Assembly: GCA_002104935.1 (NCBI GenBank)
Contig: MCGT01000028.1
Location: 277,885-341,884 of the forward strand
DNA: 64,000 bases
Direction of reading: 5' to 3'
DNA from: Hesseltinella vesiculosa
Lineage: Eukaryota; Mucoromycota; Mucoromycetes; Mucorales; Cunninghamellaceae
Part shown: positions 1 through 8,897 of the stretch, piece after piece
Layout of the letters: the number at the start of each line of letters is the position of its first letter
Position numbering within the stretch: the first letter of the stretch is position 1
Notes under the pieces: generated by a model
What the model saw: only the letters and a program-made list of their open reading frames with translations
What the model was told of the DNA's origin: nothing
Database searches by the model: none
Program-made: the position numbers and the translations under genes

Positions 1-346
1 AGCAAATCTTATCCATTGTATAATGCATTATGATTATCCCAGGACAACCCAAGTAGGCTTCACTTGGACCTTCACTGTTGTCACTCGCCAAAAGACAGGT
101 GTAAAATACGAACGTAAATGAGATGATGATCTACAAAACAAATGAGAAAAGATCGTAGGCAAGGCTTAATATTGCGCATCAATTGCAGCAAAAAAAAAAA
201 AAAAAAAAAAAAAAAGATAAAAGATAGAAATACTGTACGAGTCGAAATGATATCTAGTGGTGGTTTACCGAAAACATAATAATTGGAGCAGCTTATTTTT
301 TTTGGCATCAGAGGTAGGAAGTATAGAGAGGAAATGTGGTATAAAT

Positions 347-956
347 TTATGCATACAGAGGAAATGACCAGGCTTCTTCGTCGAATGGATGGCGATCCAC
401 AGTGATGTCGGAATGAATGTGATAGAATGTCGCATGAATGTGAAAATGACTGTTCTGTAAGCCATTATCCATGGCGATCCAACCATATTCGTCAGGTTCC
501 AAGTCGCTGTGGCGAGGGCAGCCTCGCTCAGTTTTGCTTCCGGTCGGTTGCAGCAAGGATTGTCTTGCGGATAGTTTGGTCGAGGCGATGTGTTGCCGAT
601 CGGTCTTGCTGTTCGTAAATAACAAACATGTAGCTAAATGAGAGTACCCGTGCGTCGCTCACATCAGCCTGCATAGTTGCACCCTTGATAGATTGACGGC
701 GGAATGTGGCAAAGATAAAGATTTCCGAAGCATTGACGCCATCCACAACCCATGGGTCTTGGTCATTTTCTTGCTCGTTGTAGTCGTTTACCATATAATG
801 TGGCGGTTGGATCGGCGAGGGTACCATCCAAACTGTGCCATGAAAGAGAGCTGAGTTTAAAGAAAAATGGAAGTGGCGGAGCTTGAATACAACATGGCAA
901 TGGTGGACTCCAGCAAAAGGGCAACTGTGACAATAGGAAAAAAAATATGAATACAC
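347..956 (-). CDS. hypothetical open frames, possibly a broken gene
   Basis: Two long minus-strand open frames overlap here (956 to 528, then 625 to 347 in another frame). The first reads as ordinary soluble protein in its second half and ends near 528; the second frame would continue it. I recognise no family. The frame change could be an intron, a frameshift or chance. It is listed because the codon mix is more protein-like than the surrounding AT-rich DNA, but nothing independent supports expression. Confidence 0.2.
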
Positions 957-1481
957 ATGTAGAATACGTCAATGATGATCGGAACAAACGTGGTAAGATT
1001 TTTTACATCTGGATTAACCTATTTTGTGAGTCAATTTAGAAGTTTGGTGTACGTGAATGACCCACAAGAACCGCCTTTGTTATCTCAAAAAAGAATCAGT
1101 CAACACTGCTTTAAATATCAATACTATCTTCCAACCATCTGTGAACCAGATAATTCAATGGGACCACAGAACTAATGATGCTATGGCAGCACTAATGCCA
1201 TCTTATTTTGAACCTCAAAATTCAAAATTGACAATGTGATCTTCAATGAAATCCTTTTTCTTAATATTTTATTTATCATAGTCATAATTACAAATCAATA
1301 CTTATTACTTCTACCAATACATCACCTATTCAGCTGAATAAAATTTTGTGCAATTCAATGTCCAAAGCGGTCCAGCAGGATGGTCACAAGTAAATTTGCA
1401 AAGTGCCCTCTCCCTGGCAGTCCGTTTTTCTTTCGTTTTTCCTTTCGTTTTTCCTTTCGTTTTTCCTTTGTTGCCTAACAA

Positions 1482-1715
1482 ATGTCGTATCGAAAAGAAG
1501 CTAAACTCCTTACGGAATCACAGGCTGAACAATTCTGGGCAGTGGCAAAGAGGAAGGTAAAACGCCATAGGTTTTTGCAGGAAGATACTCTATCAAAAAG
1601 AATTACGGAAGCTTGCGAAACTGTGGAAAAGCATCATTTCAAAGGTTTCGTTTCGCACATTGTTACAAGTGTTGGAATAAGTGTCGAAACAGGTAACCCA
1701 TGTAATGGCCACTGA
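1482..1715 (+). CDS. hypothetical small protein or first exon
   Basis: An ATG at 1482 opens a 77-codon frame rich in Lys, Glu and Arg (MSYRKEAKLL start). A GTAACC near 1693 could be a donor, so this may be the first exon of a longer gene, but I found no convincing second exon downstream. The 60 bp before the ATG hold a short direct repeat of a TTTCCTTTCG-like unit (about 1425-1470), which looks like a pyrimidine-rich promoter tract. No family is recognised. Confidence 0.22.
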   Translation: MSYRKEAKLLTESQAEQFWAVAKRKVKRHRFLQEDTLSKRITEACETVEKHHFKGFVSHIVTSVGISVETGNPCNGH

Positions 1716-2810
1716 CAGCATATTCAATAATGCATGAGGTAAGCAGCAAACAGATAAGCAACATACACATTTCTATTTTATTTATATTTTTATACAAAAA
1801 AAAAGTGAAGGCAAAGGTGCGTGAAGGTGGACAAGCAATTTGTTGGCATAAATAAAAAAAGATGTGAGACCAAGGCGGAAATGAAGAGGGTCTATGCGAG
1901 TTTACATTATAGGTATCAGTTACTTGGGTGAGACTAGAAAAAAAAAAAGAGGTAATGAGATGGTCCTTTTGCTTTTTTGTCTTCTGCTTACTGTGGATAA
2001 ATGTTCAATTTTGCTCGATTTGTTTGTAAAAAGCGCCAAAGAATATACTTGACTGCTTTGTTTGGATGGACAGCATGTCCAGCCAGCATGTATTTGCGAC
2101 AAAAAAAATACACCAAACTTGTCTTGGCTTGTACGACATTCGAAAAACCCGAAGTCCACATATTGTTGAGAGTCGCCACGAACGTGTCATTATAAGGAGC
2201 CTGATTCGCCAAAACCTTGACAGCACAACTTACTGAATGAAGCCGTTAACCTTGATGAAAAATATATCAAGGAACGGCCAATCGCAATCAGTATTTTAGT
2301 GAATCATAGCGACAACCAAGAATTACAAAAAAAATGCAACAGTCCCTCTGTTAACCATCTTTGGCCATGACCATCAGTAAGATGGTGCACGCCAAAGACT
2401 CTACTTTTCAGTTTAGAAAGGTTGTTTTATAGTCGTTATACGTAAATTAAATCAGAAGATTATGGTACAAAGACCTCATGCCCGCTCCAGAATAACAATG
2501 TCAAGCTACCAGTATTATAAACGCCATTGATGCTCCAATAGCGGGTTGATATGCAACTTTTAAGAATACGACAAGTTCATCGATTTCTGAAAAAATGGTC
2601 CTTTTCTCTTTTGAAAATGACAGATCTGTTCCAAGTATTCTGGTTGTAGTTTACTGCAATCAATATTTCTGCTAGAACCTTTGAAGAGCCAAAGGATCTT
2701 GGCATCAAAAGTTTGAAGTAAAGTTTTGAGTCAATGTTACTATCCAATGAAATCATGCTACTCAAGCACGCATTGGAAACAATATGTTTTGAGTAACACT
2801 AGGGAACGAG
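1716..2810. other. intergenic, no supported gene
   Basis: AT-rich sequence with no frame I can assign. A minus-strand frame from about 2212 to 1988 is open for 74 codons and has acceptable codon use, but the opposite strand is open as well and no family is recognisable, so it is left as a possible exon remnant only. Confidence 0.3.
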
Positions 2811-2817
2811 TATAAAA
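2811..2817 (+). promoter_or_regulatory. TATA box of the acid phosphatase gene
   Basis: A TATAAAA lies 48 bp before the ATG at 2865, a normal fungal spacing for a regulated secreted enzyme. Seen directly; its use is inferred. Confidence 0.5.
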
Positions 2818-2864
2818 TGACAGTGAGGTGAAAAATAATAAATTCAATTCACCACAGAGTAGGA

Positions 2865-4079
2865 ATGAAAAATATTCTTTTGACAACGAGTGTCACCCTT
2901 TCGTTGTGCATTGCAGCCTTTGCTTACCCCGCTGCTAAATATAATGCAGCCAACCCCGCATTCACTGTTTTCGCTGGTGGCGGTAAGTTTTTGGATTAAA
3001 AATGGTTTATTTTTCCATAATTGGTTATTTACTCTGTTCAACATGTTTCAATGCATGTCAAAATGGTAGATTTTGGCTGGAAAAACTGGCAGCCTCTGGA
3101 CCAACGCTATTGTGATCTTTTCAACAATGGTGTACAACCTCTTAACGATTGTGACTCTGGTGATCGTTCCGCTCATGCCACTGCTTCCACTGAGCAACAG
3201 TTGACAGCTAATTTTATGGCCAGTGTCGCGGAAAAAGTCAAGCCTTCATTCCTTGTCAATGTTGGTGACAATTTCTATAGTTCTGGACTCAAGCTGAACG
3301 ACACATTTTCCATCAATCGCTTCTACGCAGCTTATGTTGACACTTACAATCATTCTTCCCTCAATTTCCCTTGGTACATGACAATTGGCAACCATGATAT
3401 TCTGGGAGATGTTGAATTTGAGACTGAGCTAGCACACAAGTTAGATGCTCGCTGGATCATGCCTAGTAGCTACTACAGCCACGATTTCCAGCAAAATGGA
3501 GTTAGTGCATTGTTTATCCATTACGACAGTGACTGTTTTATTAGCAAGTACCAGAAGGACAGCTCTGTTTACAAGGTTCCTTATGTGGTTGACTGCAACA
3601 GAGTGAAAGAAGATCAAATTCAGTTCATCAAATCTGCGCTCAGTAATTCGACCCACGACTACAAATTCGTTTTGGCTCATCATCCAGTCTGGTCCTCGTC
3701 TGCAAACTATACAACTGATCTGGCTGAAATCAACGACCTTGTACAACAGCACAAAGCCATCTACATCAATGGACACGATCATTGTATGGCCCTCTATCAA
3801 CAAAATGATGTCCCTTACATCCTGACTGGGGGTATGGGTTTAACCGAACCTGGCGATTGTAACAATGGTGTCAGATTTGGAAACTTTACCGTCAAACTTT
3901 TTGCATCGCAAGCCAAACAGGGAGGTCAGGCTCCAGGTGGCTTTGTTTCCATGGATTTCACCAAGTCTGAATTGGTTGTTAACTACTGGACAAGAGATGG
4001 CAACAATATCAAGCAAGCAAGCAAGAAACCAAGTTATTCCGTCACCGTTCCCGCTGCCCTGGACAAGCAATGGTGGTGA
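2865..4079 (+). CDS. secreted purple (tartrate-resistant) acid phosphatase
   Basis: A two-exon gene: exon 1 is 2865-2982, the intron is 2983-3069 (GTAAGT...TAG) and exon 2 is 3070-4079, giving 375 residues. Residues 1-20 are a clear signal peptide (charged start, hydrophobic core, cleavage near AFA/YP). The binuclear metal motifs of the ACP5-type metallophosphoesterases follow in order: GGDFGW, GDNFY, GNHD, AHHPVWS and NGHDHC. Splicing restores the first motif exactly across the intron, which supports the exon model. The enzyme should hydrolyse phosphomonoesters outside the cell or in the vacuole; several N-x-S/T sites fit a secreted glycoprotein. The 3' third is duplicated at 8489-8778. A TATA box lies 48 bp upstream. 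Confidence 0.9.
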
Positions 4080-4198
4080 GATTAAACATATTCTAAAATA
4101 CTATCGGGTGCATTTTTCTATTATGATATACAGCACTGCTTATCAAATAAATTTTCCAGCTCAAATTGCCACATTTTTATTTTGGTTGCAAGTAGGGA

Positions 4199-4787
4199 CT
4201 AAAGCGAAGCTGGAGTAGTGGACTTTGGCTGTCGAAAATGTGCGCTGCGGCGAAGTAGTGACAGGATTCGAATTTCACGACGTATATCGCCGATTGCGCC
4301 TTCCCAGTGCATTCTCGAGTACGATGCAAGAGGAATGGCATCTTCATTGAACCTGCGCTCACAGCCGCAGCAATCTGGAAGCAGTCGGATGGCCAGCCCC
4401 ACAGGTAGTGAGAGGGCTCCAATCGCTACCGTCACAAGCCATTGGCTTGCTGTCAGCGGAACAGTTTTGAAAGCGAGTCCACCGAAAGTGACAATTAGGA
4501 ATTGGCTGATAATTACCGTAACTTGAATGATGATAAACATTGAATGGTGGGTAATATTTTGAAACACGTTGAGGGTGGTTTTCACCAACAGCCACGATCA
4601 TCCAAAGACCCACCCCTTCCAATACTTTGGCACCTGATAATAAATAGCAATCGGCACGATCCGTCCAAAGAGAGGGGTTTTCTTAACAGTGTCAGATTCT
4701 CCTGTGGCTGATGATTCGTCACATGTAACATTGTGACCTTCCAAGTAGATCCCATCGGCTGGAATGATGTCACCAGGTTCAAGGATG
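4199..4787 (-). pseudogene. truncated, internally deleted copy of the Ca2+-ATPase gene
   Basis: Positions 4180-4579 are nearly identical to 8880-9278, the 3' end of the intact ATPase gene and its flank. At about 4580 the sequence jumps to what corresponds to 11167-11386 of the intact gene, so roughly 1.9 kb is missing, including the phosphorylation and nucleotide-binding domains. The join has a few bases of microhomology (TTTT). The similarity then stops abruptly at 4787. The C-terminal frame is still open, but there is no start, so the fragment cannot make a pump. The few differences from the intact copy suggest a recent event. Confidence 0.88.
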
Positions 4788-5398
4788 TGAGCTTTAAGCT
4801 TATCCTAACCCACGGCGGTCCAGACAACTAACGGTCATCTTATGGTGCATCAGTGTTTTCGTGTAGGCCTTGCGCCTTTGGTTTCTTCGATTTTGTTAGG
4901 TGCATCATGCCTGTCGTTTAGGCTTGTTGAACCTGTCCAAAGCTCAACGTTTTCCCCTTCAGCAAATGATATATCGACAACTTGTTGTACAATCTAAAAA
5001 AAGAGCGAGGACTTGCATCATGCTTAGCAACAATGTCGATACGCAAGATCCTGATGATTGATATACACAATTTTTTTTTTACCTTACTTTGATCCAGTCG
5101 TGAGAACGTTTGAACCAAATGCTGTGGCTCGCTTTCTTGCTCGATAACTCTAAAACCGGTCAACAAGGCTCTGCTGTTTGATTGTAGAATTCGAAGATAA
5201 CAGGTTGTTGCCCAGAATTTTTCTGATGCGTGATCACTCCTCTTTTTCTCTTTCTCTCTTGGTTTTTGTACCTCCGCCAGTGCTCAGGGTGGGCAGCCCT
5301 TTTTTTAAACCTATGCCTAAACAGTAGACTCTCTTTCCTGACTTTTTCATATACCTCGCAGCATTTTTTCCTAGCTTTTTCAGATACCTTGTTGAATC
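4788..5398. other. unassigned spacer with a possible minus-strand exon
   Basis: Downstream of the ATPase breakpoint the sequence is unrelated to the duplicated block. On the minus strand, 5218 to about 5090 is an open frame with reasonable codon use ending at a GTAAGG donor, with a CAG acceptor about 40 bp on. It may be an old gene fragment; no family is recognised. From about 5220 to 5398 the plus strand is pyrimidine-rich and is the likely promoter of the next gene. Confidence 0.25.
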
Positions 5399-6759
5399 AT
5401 GTCCATCATTCAAAAGATATGTCCCTTTTGCACTGAATTTACAACATTTACCACGCATCAAATGGCGCGACTGCACATATTCAATAAGCACTCCATCCTG
5501 TTGCCCACAAACAACTGCCGGACAAAGCTTGAAAGCATTATTCTGGTAACTCAAAAAATACGCCACTTTTCATGCCCGTGTTGCGAGTACTGCACGACTT
5601 CGAAAGACGAATTGAAATTGCATGTGGAGGAACATGGTTTCAAGGTCCCCACTCTTGATAATGGTTCATGTTGGATATTGCAGACAACAAATGTCACTGC
5701 CAAATTTCATGGATATTTCTCATCATGCTTGTCAAGCTTTAAAAATAACATGGATGTTGATCGATACTTCAATAATCTTCTGTAAGTCAAAGTTGTCCTA
5801 ATTTATCATTTTGTTGATACTGTTTCTTAATTAACAACAGATGCATTTCGTCCGTGCTAGTGCTACAAAAACGTGCAAAATACGAATCTGTGCCCGCCGA
5901 ATATTTCCCTCCTTCGTTGTTGGCAAACTTGCACCGTGAAATTTTAAAATCGTTGTCATTGCCTAGCTTCCTTGATCCTGACTTGTTCATGACAATCAAA
6001 GGTATCCTTCATATGTACCATGAAAACCAAATCAGCAACTTAGCTACGCGACAGCGATTGATTAATCTTGCCATGACAAAAGATGGCCCAGAACAAAGTG
6101 TTGTTGTCGCGGTGGAGTCACTCCTACCGGCCATGAAGGATTTGGATGCTGGTGAAATCGGTGAATCCGAATTGGCTTGTTCAATTGTCCATCCCCTCAT
6201 CCAATCATTGCTTGCATATGAGATGGAGGAGAAAACCGCCAAATGCACAAACACCATCCCAGAAAACGGCACAGACGTGGGACGACGACCTGATTATGAA
6301 GTGGCCGTCTACGAGCAGTACCAATTATCCTTCCGTACATGCTTTGGGGAACTCAAGGGCGAAGGATCATCAGATGTATCTGCAATAATGGATTTTTACC
6401 GCTTGGGAGTGTTTGCAAAACTAGAGATTGTCGCCAGCAATTTGACTGGTGTGCTGTGTTTTCAAGCCCTTGGAACAACAATCACGTTTTACACATTAAC
6501 ACTTCCACACCCCACATTGTATACTTTTACTGAAATTACCACAGTGACCATCCCAAAGACAAAGAATGATATAATGTCTTTGATTTGCGCTCTTGACGAT
6601 CTCTTCAAAATTGCCACGTATCATCGTACAATATCGAAGGCTTCCGAGGCAAACACCCAACTGGCGACATTGCCATTTGCATTTGTGCAAGGCAAAAGAA
6701 AATCTCTTCCTGTGAAACGACGACCATCCTTGGGATCCATTTCGAACAGGAAACTCTAG
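5399..6759 (+). CDS. C2H2-like finger plus PD-(D/E)XK-like domain protein
   Basis: Two exons: 5399-5781 and 5841-6759, with an intron of 59 bp (GTAAGT...CAG), giving 433 residues. Residues 1-80 hold two Cys/His clusters: CPFC with paired His downstream, then CPCCEYC followed by H and H in finger spacing. Residues about 240-330 carry RRPDY, then about 20 residues later GELKGEG, which is the D...ExK layout of the PD-(D/E)XK nuclease fold. A hydrophobic beta-rich segment (GVLCFQALGTT, then FTEITTVTIP) follows, and the end is basic (KRKSLPVKRRPS). This C-terminal block resembles an abundant, uncharacterised family I associate with Mucoromycota genomes, and it also recalls the nuclease-like domains of Crinkler-type proteins. 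Nuclease activity is inference. The gene sits between duplicated segments, so it may have been carried in. Confidence 0.7.
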
Positions 6760-6938
6760 CTACAGTGTTTTTCATTTTTAGTTTTCCATATTACTAAAAT
6801 CATTTGCTAGTTGTCCCAATTCAGGCGTGTGTTTTCAGATGAATATGTGAGATAGTACAGGAAAGGGTAAACTACTATTATGATGTGGAGGGAGGGACAA
6901 TGTACTGTCCTAAAACGCACGTAGCCAAGTGGGTATTA
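6760..6938. other. 3' flank, no gene
   Basis: AT-rich 3' flank of the nuclease-like gene leading into the LTR relic. No further features are seen. Confidence 0.4.
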
Positions 6939-7019
6939 TGAAAAGCGGTTGCATTGACTTCGCCAACAGAGAATTAATAAGGAGGTTAGGAAGACATTGT
7001 GATGTGCCAATAAATCAGG
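6939..7019 (-). repeat. shortened LTR relic (left side of the array)
   Basis: Starting at TGAAAAGCGG, this matches by eye the outer end of the LTR at 8331-8488 (TGTGAAAAACGG) and, further on, a GTGCCAATAAAT segment found in the LTR at 60374-60594. It is about 80 bp, so the central and poly(A) parts are lost. Its orientation is the same as the right-hand relic, so the two flank the tandem array like a pair of LTRs. Confidence 0.5.
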
Positions 7020-8330
7020 CATTCATCAAACATAATCCAACGACCAAAATGCCAGCCGGATTACCTTTCGTCAAACGTAATCAAGCGACCAAAACGCCAG
7101 CCGGATTACCTTTCATCAAACATAATCCAGCGACCAAAGCACCAGCCGGATTACCTTTCATCAAACATAATCCAGCGACCAAAACGCCAGCCGGATTACC
7201 TTTCATCAAACATAATCCAGCGACCAAAACGCCAGCCGGATTACCTTTCATCAAACGTAATCCAGCGACCAGCGACCAAAGCACCAGCCGGATTACCTTT
7301 CATCAAACGTAATCCAGCGACCAAAACGCCAGCCGGATTACCTTTCATCAAACGTAAAGCACCAGCCGGATTACCTTTCATCAAACGTAATCCAGCGACC
7401 AAAGCACCAGCCGGATTACCTTTCATCAAACGTAATCAAGCGACCAAAACGCCAGCCGGATTACCTTTCATCAAACATAATCCAGCGACCAAAACGCCAG
7501 CCGGATTACCTTTCATCAAACATAATCCAGCGACCAAAGCACCAGCCGGATTACCTTTCATCAAACATAATCCAGCGACCAAAACGCCAGCCGGATTACC
7601 TTTCATCAAACGTAATCCAGCGACCAAAACGCCAGCCGGATTACCTTTCATCAAACGTAATCCAGCGACCAAAACGCCAGCCGGATTACCTTTCATCAAA
7701 CGTAATCCAGCGACCAAAGCACCAGCCGGATTACCTTTCATCAAACGTAATCAAGCGACCAAAACGCCAGCCGGATTACCTTTCATCAAACATAATCCAG
7801 CGACCAAAACGCCAGCCGGATTACCTTTCATCAAACGTAATCCAGCGACCAAAACGCCAGCCGGATTACCTTTCATCAAACATAATCCAGCGACCAAAGC
7901 ACCAGCCGGATTACCTTTCATCAAACATAATCCAGGCGACCAAAACGCCAGCCGGATTACCTTTCATCAAACATAATCCAGCGACCAAAGCACTAGCCGG
8001 ATTACCTTTCATCAAACATAATCCAGCGCACCAAAACGCCAGCCGGATTACCTTTCATCAAACATAATCCAGCGACCAAAGCACTAGCCGGATTACCTTT
8101 CATCAAACATAATCCAGCGACCAAAGCACCAGCCGGATTACCTTTCATCAAACGTAATCCAGCGACCAAAGCACCAGCCGGATTACCTTTCATCAAACGT
8201 AATCCAGCGACCAAAACGCCAGTCGGATTACCTTTCATCAAACGTAATCCAGCGACCAAAGCACCAGCCGGATTACCTTTCATCAAACGTAATCCAGGCA
8301 CCAAAATGCCAGCCGGATTACCTTTCATCA
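7020..8330. repeat. 45-bp minisatellite, about 29 units
   Basis: The unit is 45 bp and contains the invariant core CCGGATTACCTTTCATCAAA. Counting this core gives 29 copies. Two main unit types differ at AAAACGCC versus AAAGCACC, with a further CGTAAT/CATAAT switch. A rarer ATCAAGCG variant recurs near 7081, 7437 and 7751, suggesting higher-order blocks of 7-8 units. Because 45 is a multiple of three, both strands stay open over long stretches (15-residue periods), but indels near 7265, 7355, 7935 and 8030 shift the frame, so I do not call it a gene. Confidence 0.93.
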
Positions 8331-8488
8331 TGTGAAAAACGGTTCAATGGACTTAGTCAAGAATGAGTGAGACCGAAAAAACAGTTTTTTAGAGAGAAAG
8401 AGAGAGGTCGTAATTGAAGTCGAGGATATATAAGGGAGACGGATGATGTGAGATGGACGGTACCTTTTTTTTTTTTTTGTATTTACCA
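8331..8488 (-). repeat. LTR relic (right side of the array)
   Basis: On the minus strand it starts TGGTAAATAC followed by a run of A and ends TTTTTCACA. It shares, in order, a GGGAGACGG element, a TATATAA or TATA-like box, GAGGT(C/T)GTAAT and GTGAGACC with the LTR at 60374-60594. At about 158 bp it is shorter than that 221-bp LTR. Its outer edge touches the duplicated phosphatase segment with no spacer, so the duplication breakpoint and the LTR edge coincide. Confidence 0.62.
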
Positions 8489-8778
8489 GCCCTCTATCAA
8501 CAAAATGATGTCCCTTACATCCTGACTGGTGGTATGGGTCTAACCGAGCCTGGTGATTGCAACAATGGTGTTAGCCTTGAAAACTTTACCGTCAACTTTT
8601 TGCATCGCAAGCCAAACAGGGAGGTCACGCCCCAGGCGGCTTTGTTTCCATGGATTTCACCAAGTCTGAATTGGTTGTTAACTATTGGACAAGAGATGGC
8701 AGCAATATCAAGCAAGCAAGCATGAAACCAAGTTATTCCGTCACCGTTCCCGCTGCCCTGGACAAGCAATGGTGGTGA
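8489..8778 (+). pseudogene. duplicated 3' fragment of the acid phosphatase
   Basis: Positions 8489-8778 match 3789-4079 with a constant offset of 4700, then 4699 after one base is lost. It begins just after the GHDHC motif and keeps the ALYQQNDVPY segment. A single-base deletion (GTCAAAC to GTCAAC, near 8595) shifts the frame, and several substitutions have accumulated. It lacks a start, a signal peptide and four of the five metal motifs. Confidence 0.92.
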
Positions 8779-8897
8779 GATTAAACATATTCTATAATAC
8801 TATCGGGTGCATTTTTCTATTATGATATACAGCACTGCTTATCAAATAAATTTTCCAGCTCAAATTGCCACATTTTTATTTTGGTTGCAGGAAGGGA

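Noticed and set aside
2001..2195. Plus-strand frame opposite the minus-strand frame near 2.1 kb
   Set aside because: Both strands are open by chance over the same stretch and neither has a recognisable domain.
7020..8330. CRISPR array
   Set aside because: The 45-bp units are contiguous with no unique spacers, and the DNA is eukaryotic.
7081..8331. Long minus-strand frames of the GLCLMKGNPAG type as real genes
   Set aside because: They are the other strand of the minisatellite; the frame is broken by indels, and there is no start context or intron structure.
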